Positions 22,488-33,110 of a stretch of DNA of 64,000 bases are shown here, in pieces; the stretch's first letter is position 1, and the number at the start of each line of letters is the position of its first letter. The stretch is from Serendipita indica DSM 11827. Its lineage: Eukaryota; Basidiomycota; Agaricomycetes; Sebacinales; Serendipitaceae. The position numbers and the translations under genes were made by a program. Where the stretch lies: assembly GCA_910890315.1 (NCBI GenBank), contig CAJVGD010000010.1, forward strand, positions 62,001-126,000, in the 5' to 3' direction. Under the pieces are notes generated by a model that saw nothing but the letters and a program-made list of their open reading frames with translations, did not search any database and was not told the origin of the DNA.

Positions 22488-23537
22488 CTAATCCTCTTCA
22501 GGCGTAAGGCTGTACTGGCCTGTGCTGCCGTTGTAGTTAAGTCGCCAGTTCGTAGTGTCATCAAGCTGAGCGAGGTCCCTCTCCCAGATCATACCCGTCT
22601 GTATCTCATTCCGAGATGACTTCAGTCTCCTGGTAGTCTGAAGTCATGTAGGCGAAGGATAGGATGGTACTTGGCAACAACCATCGAAGTATTACTAGTA
22701 TTCCCGTTAGATCGAAATTCGAGGAACTCAATGGCAAGAAAACACACCGACTTTGGGGAAGTACAAGATTGCTTCGGGATCTTTCTTCAGGTTAGGTTGG
22801 AGACCTAATTTCCACAAAAGTGTCAATCCCTGAGGATGTGCATGGGGAACAACGAACCGATGGCAACATCTTGGACCTTTCCTGTGCTATTCGTGGCAAC
22901 AATAAAGCCGGGCTTCTTGTTTTTATCGGAGTCCTAGTTTCGCATATAAGTCTCTGTCGATAGATTCGAGCGCACTTGCTCACACTAATCAAGAGGTTCT
23001 TGTCCGCGTCCAAAGTAAAGTCTACTGCACCGCCGACCTATTCAAGATGAGGCGCAGTCGCTACATAAAGTAAGTGAAGCGTACGTTGACATTCCCGAAA
23101 GTTGATGGGCTGATCAAGTTGTCGTCATCGACCTGGGGACCAATAAAGACGAGCCTATAACGCCTGGTGAGCCTTCCGTTGGAGAGGGACCAACACCACT
23201 TACTGGTTCACGTATTCAGCTTGAGCCTTCTTGTTGGCTAGAACAGAAGATTAAAAATTTAACTCAAAGTCGATTAGAATGACAAACTGTTGGTTGCGAA
23301 CGGAATGACTCTATGGAGCAGTGTTAGTGTCAAGAAAATACGTAGCTAGAATTCGGCTCACTTCCAGGCGATCTTCTGCTGCTTGGTGCCGATATCTTCA
23401 AGGGGCTTGAAGGTCAGGAGAAAGGTTCCACCTTTGCGAGACCACTGTCAAGACCGGTCAAAGACGAGATTGTGGAATGTATGATAGTTTACTCACGAGG
23501 CTCTGATGATGAGCTTCTTCTTGAATTGTTCGGACAT
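22488..23537 (-). pseudogene. S7: family-S copy with a frameshifted last exon
   Basis: Minus strand. It is very close to S5 in the early exons: start MSEQFKKKLIIRAS at 23537, LLTFKPLEDIGTKQQKIAWK, then a NLISPSTFGNVN block near 23100 and a DADKNLLIS block near 22990. The last exon should run from about 22690 to 22488 (W..LNYNGSTGQYSLTPEED then TAG). Compared with S8, it carries one extra base near 22597 and two missing near 22650, so the frame is lost over the VVAKYHP...WERDL part, and no open frame covers it. This looks like a recent pseudogene of an S5-like gene. Confidence 0.6.
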
Positions 23538-24187
23538 GTTAGAGACTTTGTAGGACTGTTTGCTATGCGAAAGACGTTCGAGACGACTGGAGAGATATCA
23601 AAGAGATACCGACCCACCTTTATAGGATTTCCCAGAGCTCAGGTCACTTGCAGCGGAGGTTTCGAGTTTCCGGACGCAGAGTAGTAGATCCGTGACATTT
23701 CGAGTGAGGACGATGCAGGTATTGAGGAGGTCGGTCGAGAGGAGGCCATAACAGCTGGAGGACGGAAGAGCGAAATGCGCTTCGGTGGCAAATCCTACCC
23801 CTGGTATACCGGAATGGCAACACTTCGGGTACTGTAATGCAGATATCTACTGTCACCCAGACTTTGGCACATCAATGCGTGCAAAAATAGAGGAAGGATA
23901 GGGAGATTCGGGGATTGACAATCTCCGCGCACCCATGGTGAACATCAGTGTCTTGACCGTTCTAAATCTATATGAAATCGCCACCTAGTTCACACTTGTA
24001 GTGTATGCCGCAGTGAAGTGCTCGCGCAGCGCCGTTGGTTGGTGGTCACGCAATAAGACTTATGCACATTCTCTGTTACTCTCCTCCATCCATAGCTATG
24101 GGAAAGCAGTGGTGGTCATTCTATAGCTCATACCCGCGTTCGGTGGGACTTGGTCAAAATCGTGAAGTTAATTGGCACAACCACTGG
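23538..24187. other. Intergenic between S7 and S8
   Basis: No gene recognised. Confidence 0.4.
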
Positions 24188-25241
24188 TTAATTATCATCG
24201 TCTGGTGCGAGGTTGTACATGCCAGAGTCGTCATCATATGTGAGTATCCAGCTCGAGGTATCAGGAAGCTGAGAAAGATCTCTCTCCCACATCAAACCCG
24301 TCTGAATCTCGCCCGAGATTACCTCGCTTTCCTGGTAGTCTGAGGTCATATAGGCACGCAGGATGGGATGATACTTGGCGACGACCATTGTCGTATTCCT
24401 GTTTTAATGAGCTATGCCTCTGATGCCGACATGTAATGCGCGTACCCAACTTTAGGAAAGTACAGGATGGGCTCGGGATCCTTCCTCGGTTTGGGCTGGA
24501 GGCCTATCTGAAATAAGGCGTGACATACAAGTCACCGGTTCAGATGCATACCGATGGCGATATCTTGAATCTTTCTGGTGTTGTTCCTCGCGGTAATAAA
24601 GTCAGGCCTCTTGAGGTCGTCGGCCTCCTGTGCTCAAATCAGTAGGCCTTTACCGACAATAGTGGGAGCCTACTCACGTTGATAACGAGTTGTCCATCCC
24701 CGTCAAGATCATAGCTGACTGCATCACCAACCTAGGAGTTATGAGCTTCACGGACATAACCAACGAGCAAAGCTACGTACGTTCACTGCTTCGTAGGTAG
24801 ATGGGTCGATGCGGTTACCGCCAGAGACCTGAGGGGCAATGAATGCCAACCTAGAATATACGTTAGCCTCAGGAGCGATACCAGATTAGAGGAAATGATA
24901 TACTGATTCACATATTCTACTTGGGCTCTTTTTTTGGCTTGAGTCGAGGGACATTCTCAGCAGGTCAATAAAGCGCCGACCAAATGACACACCGTTTGCC
25001 GCGAACGGAATAACCCTGTGGAACAGTGAGTACCAAAACAGCTTCCTCAAGGCCAACTGACTTCCAAGCAACCTTCTTCTGCTTCAGCCCAATACGATCG
25101 AGAGGCTTGAAGGTAAACAGGAGGGTGCCACCTTTGGCCACGCCGCTGTCAATATCGTTCATTGCTCAATGGCAAGAAATAGTAAAGCGAGGCAGCTCAC
25201 GGCGTCTTGATGATAATCACTCTCTTGAACCGATTGGACAT
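24188..25241 (-). CDS. S8: family-S protein
   Basis: Minus strand. Start MSNRFKRVIIIKTP at 25241 with a GTGAG donor; then a GVAKGGTLLFTFKPLDRIGL exon with KKVAWK, RVIPFAAN, the Q-x-SGGNRIDPSTYEAVN block near 24800-24840, VGDAVSYDLDGDGQLVIN, RPDFITARNNTRKIQDIAIG, LQPKPRKDPEPILYFPKVG, and the last exon VVAKYHPILRAYMTSDYQE to NLAPDDDN with a stop at 24188-24190. All blocks are present in S5 order and no break was noticed, so this is the best intact minus-strand member. Function unknown. Confidence 0.7.
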
Positions 25242-25907
25242 TATGATGGAGTTGCAAAACTGCGGGCGGAAGACGTTTGAAGCACTTACACCTGGTCAAG
25301 CTTGAGAGCTGTAATCACCTTTTTACCATCAGCAGCCGACTAGTCATGGGGCAGCGGACGTTTGAAAGCTCCGGTTTGATTTGAATAGCCGCTCCGATAC
25401 CATCTCGAATGAGCATCACCCCGAAATTGAAGGGGACGGAAACTTTGAAAATCGAAGGAGCACTCCTGAGAGGAACGCACGGTGACTTAGCCTAGGAGGT
25501 TCGCAGTCAAGTCCATGCAGGAGTACTACGGGGTTGCGAGCAAATGTCTGTTGCAGTAACTTGAAATTAACCAGCTTTCTTCGTCGGGTGGGGGGCTCTA
25601 GACCCCAGATTCCCTGTCATACCGTCTGCGCCTCCGGTCAAAAGTCTTGTCGAGCTGGGTGACGTTCCGCAAGTCTGGGCCGTAACGTCTTACAGAGAAC
25701 AAGCCCATCATTGAGGAGGACGTATCGAGCTGAAGTGTCAACAAGAGGACGGCAATCAATTTAGGATAGGCGAGGCCACCAACGAGCCATAATCCGGGTT
25801 TATAAAAATGTTGAAAAATCAAAGGATTAGAGGAAATGCTCGAACGTTCGTCGTAACGTACAAGCCGGATATACAGCTATAAATGAGATATAAGAAACGA
25901 CAGTCCT
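25242..25907. other. Intergenic between S8 and the protease pseudogene
   Basis: No gene. On the minus strand near 25630-25690 a frame reads DLRNVTQLDKTF, faintly like DLTQLDSKTVW of S9; too weak to call. Confidence 0.3.
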
Positions 25908-27596
25908 CTAGAGGTCACTCTCCTCCGTAGCAGGGTAGAGGTAGGAGTCGGGAAAGATCTTTTTGATTCGATCCTCGAGCCAGAAATACGGCGTAACGTA
26001 CGAGACGTCCATGTCGCCTGCCATGCCCGCGCCACCGATGAGCATACCAAGGATACGTCCGTGACCATCAACGACAACAGAGCCGGAGTCACCAGGAGCG
26101 GAAAACGCCCCAAGCTTTTGGCTATAGGGGTGTATGGCGATTGCTATCGATGTCGACTTGATCCCCCCGTGTTCATCGCACTCTCGAGTAGCCGACTCGA
26201 GCCTGCTCCCGCGGCCAGTGGTGACCCCGGTACTTGCACCGTTTTTAAGGAAAATGATTCATTCCTCTCCTCTTTCGTCTAGCGTGGTCGGTTCGCGTAT
26301 ATCCTCCTCTTTTACGATGCCATCAAGGTGAAGAAGCCCGTCATGAATATATGGAGAGATGTTACGATCCTCGGGATTTGGATGTAGTTGCTGAAGAAAC
26401 TCTGCGACGGAAACTTTTTCTTCTGGTCCCAGTCAGATGACATCGTACTTGGTAAATATCCTCGAAGAACGTATCGATATACAGGGCTCGACCAATGCCC
26501 AGTCTTCGGTGAACTGCTTGGGGTCAGTGGCGACTGAAATAGGGGGAGCATAGACAACGTGGCCCAGCACGCGCTGTTCCACCACCGTCCAATTCTTGGT
26601 GATCTCGCTATGAAGCGCGTCTACACCGACAAGTGTCCTCTCCGCTTTATCCAACCTTTCCTTATAGGTCCTACGGTTCTTCGATACCGTGCTGACATTC
26701 TCGTCTGCAGGTGCTTCACCTAGTTGACCGAGGAGACGCTTGTAGCGCTCGAGATTGGAAACCTCGGATCCAATTTTGCCAACCATGTCCCTGATAGCAT
26801 TGGAGTACGCTTGTGGACCGAGAATAAGTACTTGGTGACGAATACGAGGACGAAGGAGGCTAGATTTGATCCTATCGAAGATATAGAGGTCCTTGCGGTG
26901 CATACTCGAAGGTAGAGCGACATGGCGGGCGGTCAACAGGAAAACTCGGTTGCGTTCACCGCCCTCGCAAATGTACAGCGTCCCCATACCCTCTACCGGA
27001 GCTGCCTTTTTATGAGCGATCGCAATGCCTAGGACGCCTGTGAAGGGGCTACGCAAATCAGCCGTGGGGTCGAAACATCTCTCGGTGTGATTGAGGAGCG
27101 TTGGAGGGGCAGAGAGTGTAAAGATCGACTCCCGGAATGAGATTTCAATGTCGGAGAAGTTTGCGGCGGCGAGGATGTCTTTGCAACTGACGGCTGCGAT
27201 CTTGGCAAGCTCGACAGAGAGTGACCTAGGTAGAACGCCTATCCAGATGTAGAGAGAGTCCGCCTCCCATCTCTTCTCAGCGTCGGTAAAGCGGCCCGGA
27301 TCGATCGTCGTCCACCGCACTCCGAGAGAATCAAGCAGCTTGTAGATTTATTCACCTAGCGTAAGCCAAACCGCTTGAATGGGATGTTTGCAGACAGGTG
27401 AAACCTGTCTCGGAATGCGATATGCTTTCGGGGGAGGATTTATCGGCCATTCTGGGCCCGTGCGATGTATTGAGATGGGAAGCGATGGAAAACCAAAGAA
27501 GTCTCTCCATGCTCCGGGTGACTCGTCGGTGATCTCCTCTGGCACGTCCTTTGGGATATCGGGGATGCCCGTCTTCCGCGACCAACTTCGAGACAT
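25908..27596 (-). pseudogene. Trypsin-like serine protease-fold gene with two in-frame stops
   Basis: Minus strand, a host-type gene. All three trypsin-fold triad regions can be read: GMGTLYICEGGERNRVFLLT followed by ARHV (His), EDWALVE (Asp) and SAPGDSGSVVVDGHGRILGM (Ser). The start is placed at MSRSWSRKTGIPDIPKDV (27596), uncertain. A TAA at 27348-27350 separates this N-terminal part from the following segment in the same frame (LLDSLGVRWTTIDPG). A likely intron lies near 26435-26460. A TGA at 26259-26261 then lies in frame before IIFLKNGASTGVTTGRGS. The end is TAG at 25908. So it is probably a recently lost gene, unless the stops sit in unseen introns. No signal peptide is seen. The substrate is unknown. 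Confidence 0.6.
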
Positions 27597-28059
27597 GAGC
27601 GGAAGAATTCACCATCAAGATTCACTAGAAAGATGAGAAGTGAGCAAAAGGCAACAGCAAAAGAACATTGGTACACTCACTAGTCGGCAACGGGGCAATT
27701 TGAGGGTGAGACTTTGCGAAGAGACGCCAAACTTGTAAATAAACCCGATCACCGGATCAATATACATCCTTGACGATCCCTCGACAAGATTGACAGCAGC
27801 TCGAGCTTCGGTCAGCCGACACGACGTCACCGCAAAGTTGCAAATCTGGATAGATTTCGAGTGTAATGAACGGCTGTCATTGCACCTGCAGCGAAATTGC
27901 GAATATATGGGCGCATTTGACAACGGCGGATAGCGTGGTCGAGTTCAAGTGGCCGAGTAAACTCTTCTGCCCGCCGGCTCGGCTCAAGGAATCAACCATT
28001 TCACCATGCATGGAGTCGACGAGGAGGAGGAAGAGTTATTGAAACAATGGCGTACGTGA
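27597..28059. other. Intergenic upstream of the protease pseudogene
   Basis: Could hold an extra first exon of the protease gene, but none is supported. Confidence 0.3.
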
Positions 28060-29122
28060 CTAATGATTCTCTTTCTCCTGCGCCAGGCTATACCTCCCGG
28101 TTTCCCCATTGTAAAGAAGTGACCAGACGGTCTTACTATCCAACTGAGTAAGATCCCTCTCCCAGATCATATTGGTTTGCACCTCGCCCGAAATGATTTC
28201 GTGCTCCCGATAGTCAGAGGTCATATAGGCACGCAGTACTGGGCGAAACTTGGCCACAACTGCTCCGTGATGTCTACAATCTCTGTTCAATCAAGTTCAT
28301 GGCCAGATCCAGAGATACGTACGCAATGTTGGGAAAATGCAAAATAGGCTCGGGATCAGCCTTTGCGTCGATCTGAAGGCCTATTGGGGCATGATGACTC
28401 CATGTCACAAGGTGAGACTAAGCATACCAAGGGCAATATCTCGTAGCTTTCCAGTGTTGTTCGTTGCGGCGATAGAGCCTTCCTCCTTGTTTTCTTCGGT
28501 ATCCTATTTTTTTGGTATAAGCCTTTGCTGTCACGGGGGGGCATAAGAACCCCCACTTACTTTGATGATTATATTTTTATCTGAGTCAATGTCATAGATA
28601 ACCGCTCCTCCAACCTATACTCTGTGAGTTTCGGACAGAGGACAAGCCAGACATGACACACGTCGACAGTGTGGGACGTAGAAGGTGTAATTATATTATC
28701 ATCGTCGATCTGAGGAGCGATGAACGCGAGCCTATCGGATGGTCAGCGGCTGGCGACTCGATACCAAATCATGACAGCATACTGGCTCACGTATTTCACT
28801 TTGGCAACATTGTTGGCTGCGATGATGTATACTCCGTCAGCTATTACACTCGACCTGCCAAGTTACGAACGAGCTTTTGAGAATGGGATGATCCTGTGGA
28901 AGATCGAATCAAGCCGTGAGATGTCAATCAATGGTACCTACTTCCACACAACTATCTTTTGCCTGATGCCAGTGTTATCAAGAGGCTTGAAGGCTAAGAG
29001 AAGAGTTCCAGCCTTGCCCAGCTCACTTGCAGACCGTCAGCGGAAACTGTCGATCAACTACGAGGCCAAAATTGGACTTACGACGATTTAATGACGAGCC
29101 TCTTCTCGTATATGGTAGTCAT
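28060..29122 (-). CDS. S9: family-S protein
   Basis: Minus strand. Start MTTIYEKRLVIKSS at 29122. Next come an AGTLLLAFKPLDNTG exon with KIVVWK near 28940-29030, a RLAFIAPQIDDDNIITPSTS-like segment near 28680-28740, VGGAVIYDIDSDKNIIIK near 28570-28620, SIAATNNTGKLRDIALG, LQIDAKADPEPILHFPNI, and the last exon VVAKFRPVLRAYMTSDYRE, MIWERDLTQLDSKTVW, TGRYSLAQEKENH with a stop at 28060. Splices look regular. Its upstream region (29270-29790) is repeated near 36 kb. Function unknown. Confidence 0.65.
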
Positions 29123-29269
29123 TTGGTTTTACTGAGATTGCAGGCGCGAGATGCGAGAGGGACACTCTGAGGGTTTTAAAGACTTTAGGTCCTACGGCGG
29201 AGCAGAGCAGGTTCCGGGACGTTTGAAAGAGGTCAAAGGTAAATAGAAATTCTCGTGGCAATGAATGTC

Positions 29270-29790
29270 CATCCGGCATGTAGACGTCTTCGGGTGGATG
29301 GCGAGCTGGAGGACAGTCTCGACTCCAGAATTCGAGGTAAACGATGCGTGAGGATCGCTTGAGAGAGGAATTCTAGCTATTTAGGCTATCTTGGCATCAT
29401 CAACACGCGTTATGCGCATGCAAAGTGCTCATGGCGGCGTCGGGAGGTTTACTGTTCACTCCGGCTTTTGACCATCTCCGCAGTCGGGACGAACCCCTTT
29501 TATGCATCGAATCGTGTCATACCCGTAGTCTTATCAATCCAACCGTATAAAGTAGTACAGACAAAGGATACTTCAAGGCCTTGGTTGGAATAACATGGGG
29601 CTATTTCTGAGCTTCTGGCTCCATTTAAATGGGCTATACCCACGCGCTCGACCATTACAAAGTCGTCCCTAACCACATTTAGTGTCTCCCAGACAGAATA
29701 CAGCTCCTGAGTTACCGAAGTCGAGGTGTAGTAGCGCGATCTTATCTGCACGTTTTTCCTCGGAAACTGGAGTGAGGCTGGAAAATCTCA
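29270..29790. repeat. Repeat R, copy 1 (upstream of S9)
   Basis: This stretch resembles 35990-36440 in the same orientation. Shared landmarks: GGGTGG followed by a CCAGAATTC (29325; 36035), a CTATTYRGXTATCTTGGC stretch (29378; 36075), GTGTCTCCCA (29685; 36347) and GCGCGATCTTATCTGC / GCGCTATCTTATCTGC (29733; 36398). It sits upstream of S9 and of the S10 relic, so it is probably the ancestral S promoter region copied with the gene. Confidence 0.5.
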
Positions 29791-29926
29791 TAAATTAAAA
29801 TCGAGATTATCCCTGGGTCCTTCGAGCGAGGTTTGGAGTGACGTGACTGAGAGAATGGCAGCGGAATGAGCCTTGTGATGGTGGCGACGGCGGCGAATGG
29901 CGTCAAGGAATTGAGTAGTTGGGTAG

Positions 29927-32625
29927 TCAAGGCGCTTGCTGAAGCGCATCAACTATAAGGTTTTCGGCAGTGTCCAACCACTCGTACAGGGAAGATGCGG
30001 TCGGACGATGAAGAGGATCGCGACTCCAGCACAACTCGAGGATATTCCACAAGGCGTCGATACCATCGACCGAGGGTAATATGTCGGACGAGGGAGAATC
30101 CGTGGTCGTTGTGATGCGTGGTCGACGGGCAGGTGGCACCCCGCAGCGAATGTCATGAAAAATTTGACCCCGTCGATTATCCTCACGATGAGCGTAGGGT
30201 ACAACCGAGTAGATGAACTAGTCCGGGTTAGTGCTGGTACTCGGCCGATGGAGTGCATTGCGAAAAAAAAGTACCTCGAATCCGATACAACCCGCAGCAT
30301 ATACGTCCGTAGCCGTTGTCGGTTCCGATGGATCGTTGAGATCAACTAGCTCAGGAGAAAGGTACCGCGGTGTACCCGTATGCGGAGTCGTGGTATTGAT
30401 CTCACGCATCCATTCCCGACTTTCGTCACTGCTGTACCCATCGCCAGAAGAAGACGAAGAAGGGTCGTCGACCACAACTCGAACCAGTCCAAGGTCGCAG
30501 ATCATTGGCCGTCCATCGGCAGCGATAAGAACATTGGGCTAGGCATCGGGAATCAGATCGTGAGATGCAAAATGTGAGGCGGCCTACGGGTTTCATGTCT
30601 CCATGAACGATTTGCGGCGAATGAGTGCAAGTAAACAAGACCACCGACCACGCCTTGCCACTACATAGGGATTAGCCCACGTTCATTCCATGGCAACGTT
30701 GCTCACTAGACGGTATCTTTCCAGTGGTGAAGGGGCGTGCTTGTGAAGATATTGCGCAGCATTGCCGTTTAGACACCACTGTGGATACTCAATAAGAACT
30801 TTCTGTTAGAGGATTCACTCACTGGCGTAACAATGGCCCCGAATGGCCCGAACATTCGATCTTCCACGATACCATGTACCGGTAGGACGTTCGGATGTTG
30901 GAGAATCTTTCCAATCGTGACCTCGCGACGACGTCTCTGCATCCAGTTCAGATCTACTCTTGCAGATTCGGGACTACCTACCCTCTGAATGGAATGCCTA
31001 GGACCGACTGCCTTGATGACTTTGATGGCAACCTGTCGTTTGTTCAGTACGTTTCTATTCGACGTGGCAACACGTACGTCCTCCATCTGGTGCCCATCAT
31101 CGTAGACACCTTGATATACCGCTGAATAAGGGCCATCGTAGACTTTGCGTGATCGGTACAGACGCACGATGCTCGTCAAACCCCGCCCTTGAGAGTGAAA
31201 TGGGACGATTTCATCGGGATTGGGGTCAGAAACATCGTGATCAAGAGCCGAGGAACGAGTGCTTGGAGCCACACCGAGGAATTGAGAGGGGATTGAAACG
31301 CCGGAAAGATGTTGCTGGTAAAGTGACGGACGAGGATCCACTGGATATGACGAAACAGGCAAGTCAGCCTCGACCAAAGGCCAGCAACGTTGATGTTCGA
31401 CGCTGAAGGTGGTGAACCTATGTGACGCGGGAATTGTGGAGTCGAGAATATCGTCAACAACGAGCCGGTTCTGAGATTGGAAATGACCGCCACAGTCGGG
31501 TTCGCGGGACTCTTGACTCTGGGTGCGATCCCATGGGTGGGAGTGGGACTAAGGAACAGGGATAGCCGTTTGGTACTCCGTGTGATCATTGATAGATGCT
31601 CGAGTAGTAATGCACCCAGTGCTGTTCAAAGGATCAGCCGTCGAAGAAGGGCGGGGAATGCTGGATGAGCTTTTCGATGAAAGCCTGCGGCGTAGCCGTT
31701 TTGGTCTCGTCGAGATGGATTGCCTATCCGTTTCCGGAGGAGGCCAAGGTTGACTACCCAAGGTACCCATTTCACCGACAGGTTGGGAACTTTGTCGTTG
31801 CATGACCTTGACTCGAGCTCGTAAAAGCGAAGCACCTGAGCGGATCCAGGCGAGAATACGGTTATTGCTCTCGCTCGTGGGTTTGGGGGACAGATTTGGC
31901 GATTTCGTATCCTTCTTACGGCGGGCATCGACGACGGTTTCCCGTTTCGTTGAATCTCGCCTTGCTGAGACACCTTTTTTGACATTGAGCTGGCGAGAGT
32001 GATCAGATATGCAACTAGTAGAGGCGTCGAAGAACAGACCGGTTGGAGAAGAGATTCCATGTAGCCTTGCTTCGGTTGGCCATGGAGAAACCGCTTAGTA
32101 TCACGCAAGCACTCGGACCCCGACTTTGAGCAAGAGGAGCAGTCGTCCAGAGAGTCGCACTTGACCTATATGTCGAAAGCAACGGTGGACATTGTCGGTG
32201 AGCAACGCCTCGGAGGTGCAACGCTGGTAATCACAGACCTTGAGAGTACGAAATCTCGTAAGAAAGAAGGATATAGACGTTGGCTGACCGGTTGAGTGGG
32301 AACAGGACCGTCCTTGCTGTCACGACGGTTGTGCGTTGGGGTAGACATGCTGATATAGTGAGTATATGTCAGCTAGAAATGAATATTTGCACATACTGGA
32401 TATTGTCGACCTCAACTATATCCAACGAGCCGTCTGTTGATTGCGGGCCCGTGACATTGGGGGTCCACGAGCAGACGTGGTGAGACAGGATGCATGTATC
32501 ACATCTCTGAGAGTTTGAATACGTTGTACACTTGATTTTGCTTGAGCGGCTACATGCTTCACATCAGGGCCAAGTCGACGTCGGGTCCAAGAGACTACTC
32601 ACCACTCGTCACACGCACTCGACAT
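29927..32625 (-). pseudogene. PK1: Zn2Cys6 zinc cluster - protein kinase fusion, one stop in the linker
   Basis: Minus strand. Exon 1 (32625-32603) ends TG; the next exon starts C, giving MSSACDEC|RSSKIKC and TYSNSQRCDTCILSHHVC: Cys 5, 8, 15, 24, 27, 34, a full C-x2-C-x6-C-x8-C-x2-C-x6-C cluster. A second cluster region is decayed: only KCDSLDDCSSCSKSGSEC is left. After a Ser/Pro linker comes the kinase: KVYDGPYSAVYQG (glycine loop), VAIKVIK (Lys), IVHGDMKP (catalytic loop), MICDLGLVRV (DLG for DFG), HTGTPRYLSPE, ATDVYAAGC and CWSRDPLHRPTA. The twin PK6 reads through the linker, but PK1 has TAG at 31549-31551 where PK6 has GAA. The kinase part itself is intact. Known family logic: Zn2Cys6 binds CGG-type DNA; the fusion role is inference. 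Confidence 0.7.
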
Positions 32626-33110
32626 TCTTTGCCTTGTAATGATGCTCTGAATCTTCTTGTACCACTAGGCAAATCTGCCGAAGTAGTCGCTTGCCTGAGC
32701 GGGGGACACGACGCGGCTCCGTATCAGCTATAGGTGCCTTTAAAGGCGAGAGAGAGAAAGTGACTTAGCCAGGTGAGTGACTGAAGCACCGCCTCCATTC
32801 AGTTTGGTCGGGGACTAACTCGCAAACGGCAGTGTTCGCCTGTATAATATTGCTTGAATAATTTGCGCCTTTCTTGCGAGCGAGATACACGTCCGATGTG
32901 GCCTTTCCATCTTCGACCGACCCATCTCATCTACACTCGCTCAGAGGCGACGCTTTGGCCATTATGACGGTGGATGCTTCATTTATATTTGGATTCAACA
33001 TCACCTCGCTGACCTCGAGCGCCGCATCAAGTGTGGCATATAATCATTCGACCAGAACATGCTCAGTTTAGACTATGAGATTATATTTTACATGATTTCA
33101 CCCTCCAGAA
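32626..33110. other. Spacer between PK1 and Z1
   Basis: Partly similar to 53961-54368 in arm B; no gene supported. Confidence 0.4.

Noticed and set aside
25630-25690. Another S relic (DLRNVTQLDKTF)
   Set aside because: Only a dozen residues resemble S9 and the surrounding frame does not fit.
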